IMG/VR virus record: IMGVR_UViG_3300032050_000645
Coordinates: 1-27,950 of that record
Reading direction: 5' to 3' (one strand)
Source of the DNA: a virus
DNA length: 27,950 bases
This document shows, in pieces, positions 1 through 7,230 of this stretch (its first letter is position 1; the number at the start of each line of letters is the position of its first letter). The translations under genes were made by a program, and so were the position numbers. The notes under the pieces are model-generated. The model saw only the letters and a list, made by a program, of their open reading frames with translations, did not search any database and was not told where the DNA came from.

Positions 1-221
1 ATCCAAGGGAACAAACATGAACTCATTCTGTATATGAATATACCATTTTCAGAGTTCCATTTTATAATAGTTTTAAGATCTTCTAGATTTTTAAGAGCTA
101 GATCTGCTGCATAATCTTTTCCTTTATTTAAGAAAGTTTTCTTAATCATACCTCTGTTGGTAGAAATTCCTTTCTCTGAGAGGTTCATATTGATACAAGC
201 GTATCCTAAATTTAGACTCAT
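1..221 (-). CDS. uvsE: UV-damage endonuclease UvdE, N-terminal part (cut by window edge)
   Basis: About 73 codons are visible from the ATG at 221 and the frame stays open to base 1. The start reads MSLNLGYACINMNLSE and continues with ISTNRGM, then LALKNLEDLKTIIKWN, and IFIYRMSSCLFPW. This is the N-terminal pattern of the UvdE/UvsE family (LGYAC.N, .TNR, LA..NL.DL, R.SS.LFPW), a TIM-barrel, metal-dependent endonuclease that nicks DNA 5' of UV photoproducts to start excision repair. The start is well set because the ATG overlaps the TGA of the 131-aa gene upstream (ATGA), implying translational coupling. The metal-binding C-terminal half lies outside the window, so intactness cannot be judged. 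In a phage it would repair genome damage independently of the host. The assignment is from motif recognition. Confidence 0.88.
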   Translation of the reverse strand, partial: MSLNLGYACINMNLSEKGISTNRGMIKKTFLNKGKDYAADLALKNLEDLKTIIKWNSENGIFIYRMSSCLFPW

Positions 222-613
222 AAATTAAATTTTTCGTTAATACTTTTTGTTATATTTTCTATTCCATTTGATATGTACCACACACCTTTTATTTTCAAAT
301 AAGAAACTTCTGAAAACTTATGGTCATGAGTTAGCTGTCGTTGTTGATGATTTCCACAACCTGCACCTCCGCCAAGTTTTTCTGTAATTCTCCACACTCC
401 TGGCCAACCGTCAGAATCTCTTCCTTTGTTTTTAGTTCTTTCATCAGGTTCTCCGACCAAAAATTTTACATTTGTTGTAGACCAATAAATGCTCTGTTCA
501 ATTTTAGGATCGAGCACGCAAACTGAAATACCCTTGTATCCAAACTCATCAGCTATTTTGACTAACTCTTTATCGATAGGCTTGAGCAAATTGGTTTCAA
601 ATACTTTTATCAT
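218..613 (-). CDS. Hypothetical protein, 131 aa
   Basis: I do not recognise this protein. It is soluble, with no membrane segment. Visible features are a Gly-rich stretch with a Cys (GGGAGCGNH, residues 81-89), a following HDH (96-98), a tryptophan-rich pair (GWPGVW, 69-74) and an aromatic ending (VWYISNG, 111-117). The Cys/His cluster could bind metal or form an active site, but that is a guess. It overlaps the genes on both sides by ATGA junctions (upstream primase-like gene, downstream UvdE), so all three are likely made from one mRNA and probably act in the same DNA-metabolism setting. Confidence 0.75.
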   Translation of the reverse strand: MIKVFETNLLKPIDKELVKIADEFGYKGISVCVLDPKIEQSIYWSTTNVKFLVGEPDERTKNKGRDSDGWPGVWRITEKLGGGAGCGNHQQRQLTHDHKFSEVSYLKIKGVWYISNGIENITKSINEKFNL

Positions 614-1272
614 GATTGTAAATTATAATGTAACATAAAATCTTCGATTATGTCACTTGTTGTCATTCCTGGGCTTTCTTTTAGAAAATCTTCTAGGATA
701 TGAGTCATTTTATTCTTTTCAGCAATTTTATAAGCTTCTTCAAGAGACATTCTTTCCTGTTCAATAACTTCCGAATCAGGATTATAATACAGATCAGGAT
801 CGTAAGAAATAAACTGGATTCTAGCAATATCTTTACAGTGATTATCTCTAACAAAATTAACTGCATCTCTAAACATTGCCGCAACTTTTTCTTCCGTTCT
901 CCTGTAATTTTCTGGTGTTGAATTAGTTCGAACAATAACTTTTAGACCTTTACTAGATGGTGTAGTGAATGCTGCATGAACCCATGGAAGTTTTTTGACT
1001 TCTTGTTTAAGGTCGGATGGATTTTCTACATGATCAATATCTAAACAGATAATGCCATTATAGTATTCTAAACCTTTGATAGACCTATGGGTAAATGAAC
1101 CAGTGGGAGTGAAACAAGGAAGCCAGTCCTTGTGCTTAATGTCATTGTGACATTTTAAAACTCTATCTTTCCATTTATCGGATTTGATGTCGTTTAATAC
1201 TTTTTCTAAAGTAGTTTGTTCTTTTGGCGAGGTGAATCTTAACCCTCGGAAAACTGTTACAGGTATGTCCAT
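610..1272 (-). CDS. BT4734/VirE_N-type primase-like (AEP fold) protein
   Basis: The 220-aa protein matches the N-terminal domain seen in Bacteroidota BT4734-like/VirE_N proteins, which belongs to the archaeo-eukaryotic primase superfamily. Visible signatures are LDID at residues 77-80 (the acidic metal-binding pair), PSSKGLK at 105-111 and, after D148, ARIQFISYDPDLYYNP (150-165). In longer relatives this domain is joined to a helicase-like region. Here it stands alone, so it may act as a small primase-polymerase or a nucleotide-binding accessory; activity is inferred. The ATG at 1272 has a good Shine-Dalgarno (AAGGA, 5 nt spacing), unusual in this window, and that site lies in a hairpin. The stop overlaps the next ATG (ATGA). 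Confidence 0.8.
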   Translation of the reverse strand: MDIPVTVFRGLRFTSPKEQTTLEKVLNDIKSDKWKDRVLKCHNDIKHKDWLPCFTPTGSFTHRSIKGLEYYNGIICLDIDHVENPSDLKQEVKKLPWVHAAFTTPSSKGLKVIVRTNSTPENYRRTEEKVAAMFRDAVNFVRDNHCKDIARIQFISYDPDLYYNPDSEVIEQERMSLEEAYKIAEKNKMTHILEDFLKESPGMTTSDIIEDFMLHYNLQS

Positions 1273-1275
1273 AAT

Positions 1276-1308
1276 ATTCCTTTTTTACAAATTTAACAAA
1301 AAAGGAAT
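1276..1308 (-). promoter_or_regulatory. Hairpin sequestering the Shine-Dalgarno of the primase-like gene
   Basis: An 11-bp perfect inverted repeat, ATTCCTTTTTT (1308 to 1298) and AAAAAAGGAAT (1286 to 1276), separated by 11 nt. The 3' arm holds the AAGGA ribosome-binding site of the gene starting at 1272. It has no trailing T-run on the minus strand, so it is a poor terminator and more likely a translational control element. Confidence 0.6.
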
Positions 1309-1310
1309 GA

Positions 1311-1318
1311 TATTTATA
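1311..1318 (-). promoter_or_regulatory. Exact T4-like late promoter element TATAAATA
   Basis: Minus strand TATAAATA ends 38 nt before the ATG at 1272 and directly precedes the SD-hiding hairpin. A start site 6-8 nt downstream would fall inside the hairpin's 5' arm. Eight matching bases in AT-rich DNA can occur by chance. Confidence 0.4.
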
Positions 1319-1329
1319 ATGCCTGACAA

Positions 1330-1575
1330 TTATCCTATGCCTTCAATAGCTTCGATTTTTTTAGAAAAATCTTCGTAATCTGTTAAACCTTCCCAGCTTC
1401 CTTTGGCTAAAACTAGATATGCTCTATCATTTATTTCTCTCCAACCTAGTATCTGAAAAACTGTTCCGCTTCTGAAACATTTTTCATGTATAGTGACCTC
1501 TTCTGTCAATATCACAGAATTTGGAGATTTTTTTATATCTTGGAATCTTTTTATTAATGGGAAGATGCTAGTCAT
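1330..1575 (-). CDS. Hypothetical protein, 81 aa
   Basis: Small soluble protein of unknown function. The middle (residues about 24-62) is rich in alternating hydrophobic residues (SGTVFQILGWREIND, then AYLVLAKG), suggesting a compact beta-barrel. The C-terminus (YEDFSKKIEAIEGIG) looks helical. It begins with ATG 20 nt after the stop of the 145-aa gene and probably shares its transcript from the promoter at 2049-2057. The downstream SD-hairpin region separates it from the primase-like gene. Confidence 0.65.
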   Translation of the reverse strand: MTSIFPLIKRFQDIKKSPNSVILTEEVTIHEKCFRSGTVFQILGWREINDRAYLVLAKGSWEGLTDYEDFSKKIEAIEGIG

Positions 1576-1595
1576 AGAAAGAAAATAGAAATGGT

Positions 1596-2033
1596 TTATT
1601 TAGATTTGTTTTCTAATACAGCTTTAGAAAAACTTTCATAAGACAAAAATTTAGACTCTGCAAAAAGAGCAGGAGATGATACCACTCTAGCTTTATCATC
1701 ATCTACACTAGGTTTAGAAACTCTTTTGATTCTACTACCTTCTACTTTATAGTCTTTTCCTTTCTTGTCTTTAATGATAACAAATACACCATCTCCAAGT
1801 TCATTCTTCTCAATACGTTGAACAGTTCCCATGATTTCACCATGTTTCATGTCTGCTATAACGTCTGTTCCAACTTTTAAATTATCTAAATAATCATTGA
1901 CTTGATTATCTCTACCGGTACTAGGGTTTTGCTGCATATCATCCGTAGCAGGCACTATTTTTATAGTGAACGCTGGATTGATTAGTCCCCTGCCGGGTAA
2001 ATTTCTACCTGTACTTTTCGCTAGAATTGGCAT
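1596..2033 (-). CDS. Hypothetical protein with SH3/KOW-like central barrel, 145 aa
   Basis: Not assigned to a named family. Residues about 52-105 (VGTDVIADMKHGEIMGTVQ, then VFVIIKDKKGKDYKV) have the length and Gly/Val alternation of a small SH3/KOW-like beta-barrel, a fold often used to bind nucleic acid or protein. The N-terminus (residues 1-45) is polar and Pro/Asn-rich, probably flexible. The C-terminus (FLSYESFSKAVLENK) is an amphipathic helix. It starts with ATG 15 nt after a GATATATAG motif that overlaps the stop of the upstream glycosyltransferase gene, so it is probably expressed late from its own promoter. Fold is inference only. Confidence 0.7.
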   Translation of the reverse strand: MPILAKSTGRNLPGRGLINPAFTIKIVPATDDMQQNPSTGRDNQVNDYLDNLKVGTDVIADMKHGEIMGTVQRIEKNELGDGVFVIIKDKKGKDYKVEGSRIKRVSKPSVDDDKARVVSSPALFAESKFLSYESFSKAVLENKSK

Positions 2034-2048
2034 ATAAACATTATTTGT

Positions 2049-2057
2049 CTATATATC
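2049..2057 (-). promoter_or_regulatory. Putative late promoter GATATATAG
   Basis: Minus-strand GATATATAG just past the TAG stop of the glycosyltransferase gene (shared base) and 15 nt before the ATG at 2033. Same nine-base motif as at 3850, 8152, 21598, 24124 and 27489. Confidence 0.65.
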
Positions 2058-3274
2058 TACCTCTTTTTTCTATTTTTCTTCGATCCTCCGTGTGCAGGAA
2101 AAGAAGGCTTTAAAGTTTTTTTCTGAGGGCTTATAATACCAGTAGCATGAGTTATCGGAAAGTATTGCTCATTGTTTAATACTCTTTGCATAGCTTCTTG
2201 TGGTAAATAATCTGGACCTAGTTCAAGAAGTTGTTGTCTCATCATCCAATAGCATCTAGAGCCTTCTTCTATCCTATTAGTATAAAAACATGAAAGAGAA
2301 TGTAATTCTAACATTTCAAAGTCATACAATGCAGTATCTAAGAAAAGAACTCTATGAGGATAAGGATTATTTTTGTTGTATTTTAATCCGTACAAAGAGA
2401 ATACGTACGCATTTTCCCAGTCATTGAGTCTATGGTACATCTGAATTAAATTCTTAATAGCTTCTCCTCTTGCAGGGTCGGACGAATTTGCTTCTTGGTA
2501 TAAAATAGTACACTCATTCTTACTTTTACCGATAATTTCAGATAATTTTGCAACCATTAATTTAGATATGAAAGTTTCTTCATAAAAACCTTCTGTCATT
2601 TCAGCTCTTTTCTTGTACCATTCTATAGATGTCGGGTATTCTTGTGCATCTCTGTAAGATTGTGCTGTGTAAAATACCCATCTAGGATCATTAGTTTTTT
2701 CAGCATGTGCTTGTAATATTTTAGCATGACCTAGGTATTTCTCTATGATATTTCCCCAAGAACTACCTTCAGCTCTAACTACTACGCTTAAACCTTTTGC
2801 TAGACCACCGATAGTCTCTTCTTTTGACGATAACAACTCATGAATAGGACCTTCCCAGTAGAAATTCATACCTGTTTTCCAGATATTTTTTCTAGTGTAA
2901 TTTACTTTTCCGTAAATAGTTTCAATGGATATTGAATGAAACTCTTGCTTCAACATTTCTTCTTTATTGAAAGAGCTGTTAATGATAAGCTCTTCATCGG
3001 CATCTATCCACATTCCATAATCTACATGTTTTTCTATTTCATTCAATGATTGATTTCTAGCATAAGAAAAATCATCTATCCAGTCTATTTGTAAAAGTTT
3101 ACCAGGTATACCCTTCTCTTCAAAAAACTTCTGTATTATTTCTTGCGTACCATCTGTTGAGCCAGTGTCTGCAATAACCCAATAATCAATTATTGGGACT
3201 ACTGAATTTAGTAATCTAAGAATGACATGAGATTCATTCTTAACTATCATGCTTAACCCTAAAGTTTTACTCAT
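2057..3274 (-). CDS. Family 2 glycosyltransferase with TPR-like C-terminal half
   Basis: Residues (from ATG 3274) 4-100 form a GT-A nucleotide-sugar transferase domain: LGLSMIVKNES (5-15), VIADTGSTDGT (33-43), FSYARN (69-74) and the metal-binding DADEE (91-95). This is the GT2 subgroup that carries helical repeats. Residues about 170-360 are helical and TPR-like (for example DPRWVFYTAQSYRD). The C-terminus is basic (KKNRKKR). I prefer the internal ATG giving MSKTL over an upstream one ten codons earlier because the family begins right at the first beta-strand. A terminator lies upstream at 3332-3361, so it needs its own promoter, not identified. It sits next to virion genes; it may glycosylate virion proteins, DNA or host surface sugars. 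Target unknown. Confidence 0.88.
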   Translation of the reverse strand: MSKTLGLSMIVKNESHVILRLLNSVVPIIDYWVIADTGSTDGTQEIIQKFFEEKGIPGKLLQIDWIDDFSYARNQSLNEIEKHVDYGMWIDADEELIINSSFNKEEMLKQEFHSISIETIYGKVNYTRKNIWKTGMNFYWEGPIHELLSSKEETIGGLAKGLSVVVRAEGSSWGNIIEKYLGHAKILQAHAEKTNDPRWVFYTAQSYRDAQEYPTSIEWYKKRAEMTEGFYEETFISKLMVAKLSEIIGKSKNECTILYQEANSSDPARGEAIKNLIQMYHRLNDWENAYVFSLYGLKYNKNNPYPHRVLFLDTALYDFEMLELHSLSCFYTNRIEEGSRCYWMMRQQLLELGPDYLPQEAMQRVLNNEQYFPITHATGIISPQKKTLKPSFPAHGGSKKNRKKR

Positions 3275-3331
3275 TTTTATGTGTTTATAAGCTAATAGCA
3301 CCAAAACTGATAAGTTCTAGTTTTTGCATAA

Positions 3332-3361
3332 AAAAAGGATGCTTTTAAAAGCATCCTTTTT
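3332..3361 (-). terminator. Intrinsic terminator after the UVR-motif gene
   Basis: A perfect palindrome with 15-base arms, minus strand AAAAAGGATGCTTTT then AAAAGCATCCTTTTT, followed by more T. It folds as an 11-bp stem with a four-base loop and starts four bases after the stop at 3366. The symmetrical A/T flanks would also let it work on the plus strand. Confidence 0.88.
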
Positions 3362-3365
3362 GATG

Positions 3366-3806
3366 TTATTTTTTCCTTTCTTTTATCTTATCTCTAAGCT
3401 TAGCCGCTTCTTCGTATCTTTCATTCTTGATAGCATCCTCTAATTTATTTTCTAGGATTTGAACGGCGTCATTTTCTCCGTTATCTATTACGAAAGTCTC
3501 TTCTAATGAAAATATAGCTTCTAACCTTGCTGACGATAGTCCTTCTCTTGAAGCTCTTTCTTCATCTGTCCAAAAAATCAACCAATTCCCATAATCTAAA
3601 CTTTTAGTGTTTTTACTAATAGCGAATTTTAATAAAGCTCTCAGTTCCTCTTTAAGTTCAGCTATAGTTGGAAATCTCTCTGTTATATGGCCATCTTTTT
3701 CTTCGAATTGCCATTTAATTTTAAAGACTTGATGAAAGTATTTTATTCTGTTCCAATTGATAGATTTAACTACTTCCTGGATCATCTTCTCATAGTTAGC
3801 TTTCAT
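3366..3806 (-). CDS. UVR-motif protein, 146 aa
   Basis: The C-terminus (residues about 116-145: LENKLEDAIKNERYEEAAKL then RDKIKE) is a clear UVR motif, the helical hairpin by which UvrB contacts UvrC and which is also found in ClpC and McsA-type proteins. The N-terminal 110 residues are helical and not recognised. The frame is open for 28 codons upstream of the ATG chosen here, but those codons are unusually Lys/Arg/Tyr-rich and contain the GATATATAG motif at 3850-3858; starting at MKANYEKM (3806) puts the ATG 43 nt after it, behind an A-rich leader. It is likely a monocistronic late gene ended by the terminator at 3332. Role unknown: a UVR motif here more likely means protein-protein contact than excision repair. 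Confidence 0.75.
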   Translation of the reverse strand: MKANYEKMIQEVVKSINWNRIKYFHQVFKIKWQFEEKDGHITERFPTIAELKEELRALLKFAISKNTKSLDYGNWLIFWTDEERASREGLSSARLEAIFSLEETFVIDNGENDAVQILENKLEDAIKNERYEEAAKLRDKIKERKK

Positions 3807-3849
3807 GATTTCAAGTTTTTTTTGTTTTTTGAAGCGTCCTCTGTTCTTT

Positions 3850-3858
3850 CTATATATC
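3850..3858 (-). promoter_or_regulatory. Putative late promoter GATATATAG
   Basis: Minus-strand GATATATAG in the gap between the stop at 3894 and the ATG at 3806, followed by a purine-rich leader. Its position argues against an upstream start for the UVR-motif gene. Confidence 0.65.
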
Positions 3859-3893
3859 TTGAAATTAATTAGTTCAAGATAAAAAAACACTTT

Positions 3894-4427
3894 TTAGAAA
3901 ACTTGATAAGGTCTAAACGCTAATCTGTTTCCAAAAAGCCTAAGTACTCCTGTGCCTGAAGTTTGCTCGATAAAACGTGGAACTATTTCATAAGTAACAC
4001 CTTCTATAAAGTCTGAAACGTCCATAGTAACATAACCTGAATAATTTAATCCACCTGACACGATAGATATTGCTGATAATGAGCCACCTGAAGCTGTGCA
4101 AGATAAGACTGCTCCAGATCCATAGTTGTCAATTAAAGTAATAGGAACAGGCCCATTTGAATATCCTGAACCTGCTGATGCGATCTCTGCAGTAGTTATT
4201 ACACCTTTAGAATTAGTAGCTATTCTTATTCTACCTCCAGCGCCATCACCGCCTATTTCTGCTTTAGTAGAACTGTAAGGAGTGATTTTAACGTCACCAT
4301 TTCCACTTGAACCTATACATGTAAATGAAAGTATAGGACAAATGTTATCAGCGGCTGTGTAGTCTGTTGCAGAAGCGCCTTTTGCTACATCTATTGGAAC
4401 TATCTGAGTTGCAGTTATATTTGCCAT
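3894..4427 (-). CDS. Virion structural protein with Gly-Tyr beta-repeats, 177 aa
   Basis: Residues about 69-134 contain two copies of a beta-strand repeat of the type ITTAEIASAGSGYS...PITLI...GSGAVLSC and LSAISIVSGGLNYSG. Such GSGY-type repeats are common in phage and bacterial surface fibres and decoration proteins. Composition is rich in Gly, Ser, Thr, Ala and poor in charge, as expected for a structural protein. The C-terminal 40 residues (FIEGVTYEIVPRFIEQTSG...FRPYQVF) form a separate small domain, perhaps the particle anchor. ATG start, 19 nt after the propeller gene's stop, so probably cotranscribed with it. It likely decorates the head or tail or forms part of a fibre; the exact location is not visible. 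Confidence 0.75.
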   Translation of the reverse strand: MANITATQIVPIDVAKGASATDYTAADNICPILSFTCIGSSGNGDVKITPYSSTKAEIGGDGAGGRIRIATNSKGVITTAEIASAGSGYSNGPVPITLIDNYGSGAVLSCTASGGSLSAISIVSGGLNYSGYVTMDVSDFIEGVTYEIVPRFIEQTSGTGVLRLFGNRLAFRPYQVF

Positions 4428-4446
4428 CTTTTTTTTGTTTATTTAA

Positions 4447-6423
4447 TTATTTACCTATAAGGGTAGTAATGTTAACTCCAGTGCTTTGAGGATTACGGAG
4501 GTATAAACCTTGTGTATAGTTATTCTCGGCGCCTGTGTGGACTAACATTTTACCCATGACTTTCCATCCTAAGATGGGAACTATATTTTCCGTATAAAAA
4601 CCTACATTAATCTTTTCCTTCAAATTTGATCCATCTGCAGCAACAGAACCTTGCATAACTTTTAAATTATATGGTGAAGCTTTAGTTAATGGATCATCAG
4701 GCATGAAAGTTAAAACTTTACCAGTCAAATCTGAAGACCACGAGCCAGATACAATATTTGAGCTTCCTTCCAATCCTTCTGATATTACAGTATTAGAGTA
4801 AAAATCAGAAGAAGACAACGTTGTCATATCTTTAGAAAAAAGGAAATAAAACGGCTGGTGATTAGCGTAAAGTTGACTAGAATCTACATTAGTAGAATTT
4901 AAAACTTGACTCCACTGTCCAGGTGTTCCTATTTTTGTAGACAGTGGTGTGTTATTAGGATTCAATGGAACAGATAAAAGAATATTGGTCAATTTATCAT
5001 CTTCAGGTACTATAGAAAAATTTCCAGTTCCTGTGAATATTCTATACAGTCCTTTCTCAGGATCTTGAGATCCAAAATAAATTGTCTCAGATGCAGAATT
5101 AGATAAATTATCTACTATTAGATCTTTTACTCCTGAACCTAAATAAGAAAATGATAAAGAATTCTCACTAGACCAAGTATCTGTATCTACATTATAAATA
5201 GAGTAAGCATCATCATGACCAAAATATATCTTTCTTTCTCCTGCAATATCAGCAGATCTAGAAGACATGTAATAATTAGATCCTGGTCCTGAAGCGCCTG
5301 CTGCAATAGTAGAAGCAGTACCTCCCATATAAGGAACTATCACTAGTCCACCGGTAGTACCAGCATAGACATTACCATTATATACTTCTATGCATCTTAC
5401 AATATCTGGTGCAGACCAGCCTGGGGTAGAAGAATTAAAAACACTCCATTGGTTAGTAGAATACTCATAAGCGTAAACACCTCCATTTGTTGCAGCAAAA
5501 ATGATTAAATTCTCATAAGCTAGATCTAGAATTTGATTATGATGTAAAGCTGCTGTATTATAAATGTTGAAATTTTTCCAAGTATTAGCATTAGTATCGT
5601 ATAAAGATAGACCGTTATCAGTTCCTATAGCTAATTGTCCAGGAGCATACATTTCTAATGAAATAACGTTATTCGAAAGAATTTCTGAATTTTGTGTATT
5701 CCATATTTTAGAAAAACCTTCAGTTTCAGAGAATTTAGAAAGACCATTATCAGATCCTACCCATAAAGAATTGTATGAATCTACAAATAATGTATTGATA
5801 TAATCAGAAGGAGAGTTACTGTTTAAAGTATTCCACAACTTCATATCATTATTATCCCATTTAAGTAAACCTCCATCTGTTGCAACCCACAGAGAGCCTG
5901 ATGCACCAGTAGCATTGACATATCCACCCCATGAAAACTCTAATTTATTTATGGCTGAGATATCAAATGAAGTTTCACCTGAAGGACCCAATGAAGGTTT
6001 ATCATAAAGTTGACCTTTTTCAATGTCATCAATAAATGACCATTCCATAAATTCCGTAGTAGAACTTGTTACAGTAGCTCCACTGCAAAGTGAAGATGAT
6101 ACCGAAGAAGTTCCATATGTCGGTAAAAGGCCTAAAAATTTAACTTTTTCATCTGTATCTAATCCTGCTAAGTCTAATTTATACACGGGATAAGGTACAT
6201 TAACTACGCTTCCAGGTATTGAAATGTTAGTTCTAGCAGCATTCTGTACAGGAATAAACAAAGGCAACATAGAAATTTGAATCTCTGTTGAAGCACCGTT
6301 TACGACAGATAAGTTATCTCTTGAGAACACTATCGATCTAATAGCATTGGGATTCGGAGGACATTTTGATACTAATCTACTGTCAAAATTAGTTAAGCCA
6401 CAAGGCTGATTAGGAACTGCCAC
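4447..6423 (-). CDS. Virion-associated beta-propeller protein (Reg_prop repeats) with Ig-like domain
   Basis: A 658-aa protein. Residues about 175-465 carry propeller blades with the Reg_prop signature: LWVATDGGLLKW (178-189), LWVGSDNGLSKF (220-231), LAIGTDNGLSLY (264-275), FAATNGGVYAY (309-319) and YAGTTGGL (353-360), separated by W.N-type turns. Residues about 505-612 look like a Big_5/SbsA Ig-like domain (FYFLFSKDM, GKVLTFMPDDPL, YNLKV). The C-terminal 45 residues form a short cap. No signal peptide is seen. Reg_prop propellers normally form the periplasmic sensor of Bacteroidota hybrid two-component systems; here, between virion genes, it is better explained as an adhesin or fibre module. 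The start must be GTG at 6423, since a TAA lies seven codons upstream and the next ATG (codon 52) is far inside. The GTG lies 15 nt after the previous gene's stop. Confidence 0.8.
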   Translation of the reverse strand: MAVPNQPCGLTNFDSRLVSKCPPNPNAIRSIVFSRDNLSVVNGASTEIQISMLPLFIPVQNAARTNISIPGSVVNVPYPVYKLDLAGLDTDEKVKFLGLLPTYGTSSVSSSLCSGATVTSSTTEFMEWSFIDDIEKGQLYDKPSLGPSGETSFDISAINKLEFSWGGYVNATGASGSLWVATDGGLLKWDNNDMKLWNTLNSNSPSDYINTLFVDSYNSLWVGSDNGLSKFSETEGFSKIWNTQNSEILSNNVISLEMYAPGQLAIGTDNGLSLYDTNANTWKNFNIYNTAALHHNQILDLAYENLIIFAATNGGVYAYEYSTNQWSVFNSSTPGWSAPDIVRCIEVYNGNVYAGTTGGLVIVPYMGGTASTIAAGASGPGSNYYMSSRSADIAGERKIYFGHDDAYSIYNVDTDTWSSENSLSFSYLGSGVKDLIVDNLSNSASETIYFGSQDPEKGLYRIFTGTGNFSIVPEDDKLTNILLSVPLNPNNTPLSTKIGTPGQWSQVLNSTNVDSSQLYANHQPFYFLFSKDMTTLSSSDFYSNTVISEGLEGSSNIVSGSWSSDLTGKVLTFMPDDPLTKASPYNLKVMQGSVAADGSNLKEKINVGFYTENIVPILGWKVMGKMLVHTGAENNYTQGLYLRNPQSTGVNITTLIGK

Positions 6424-6438
6424 TGTATAGAATTTTTT

Positions 6439-7203
6439 TTAATATCTTGCAGGGTGCAATCTTCTACGATCACCCTTTATATGTATTTGATCGTCTTCAG
6501 GTTTTTTCTCAACTTCTTCCGATTCTTCTGTGATTTCTGTTTCTTCAAGAATTTCAGGTTCACTTATCTCATCTTTCACAGTTTCAGATTCACCTAAATC
6601 TTCTTGTTCAGTTTCATTGGCGTCAGTGATATCTTCTTTGACAGTATCTTCATCCAGAAGATTATCATCCAATACTGGAACGATAGGTGAAATTGGTTCT
6701 ATAGGATCTTTAGTTTCTACTAGATCTTCTCCAGACTGTAAGTTTTCATTGAACTTAATGTAAAAATGAAGAGCTATTAAAGACATGAAAGGTAAAGTCC
6801 CTCCTTGTATAAGAGCTAATAATCTTTTATGATCTGTCGGTGTCCAATCTTCAAACCAAGGTTGTAACAATTCTACCCAACTTGTAAACTGATAACCACC
6901 AACATTAATATCCTGAAATGTGAAAAATACATTTCCGACTATTTGGATCAAAGTTACCAAACAGAATAAAAGCCAAATAGAGCCTTTCTTTATTTTAATA
7001 CTAGCAGCAGACACTGAAGCTAAAGCGAAAACTTCTACTGCAACAGAAAGATAAATTGCCCACGAAAAAGGGTTTCCTAAATCGTACCAACTGATAACAT
7101 GAGATATAGACATCACTACTACCGACAGAATCGGTAGTAAAAATGAATTCTTAATAACAGTTGCTCTTTCAATATTTCTTAATCTTGAAAGAATTTTTTT
7201 CAT
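6439..7203 (-). CDS. Four-helix membrane protein with long acidic tail, 254 aa
   Basis: Four hydrophobic segments are visible at residues about 20-38, 47-68, 74-97 and 127-148, the last followed by a long hydrophilic tail. Residues 155-240 are extremely acidic (Glu/Asp with Thr/Ser/Pro), and the last ten residues switch to basic (DRRRLHPARY), a likely binding tag. The polar loop 98-126 holds several Trp (SWVELLQPWFEDW). I recognise no family. Membrane placement with a cytoplasmic acidic tail suggests a platform for recruiting a partner, or a modified holin/antiholin, but neither is shown. It follows the 106-aa single-span protein by about 27 nt and precedes the propeller gene by 15 nt, so the four genes from 7551 to 3894 look like one operon. 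Confidence 0.8.
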   Translation of the reverse strand: MKKILSRLRNIERATVIKNSFLLPILSVVVMSISHVISWYDLGNPFSWAIYLSVAVEVFALASVSAASIKIKKGSIWLLFCLVTLIQIVGNVFFTFQDINVGGYQFTSWVELLQPWFEDWTPTDHKRLLALIQGGTLPFMSLIALHFYIKFNENLQSGEDLVETKDPIEPISPIVPVLDDNLLDEDTVKEDITDANETEQEDLGESETVKDEISEPEILEETEITEESEEVEKKPEDDQIHIKGDRRRLHPARY

Positions 7204-7230
7204 AACATAAATTAATTTTAATCAAGAAAC

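Noticed and set aside
705-935. Minus-strand 76-codon frame inside the primase-like gene
   Set aside because: Shifted-frame shadow of a gene with recognisable family motifs.
3807-3890. N-terminal extension of the UVR-motif protein
   Set aside because: Those codons contain the late promoter motif and an A/T-rich leader; translation more likely starts at 3806.
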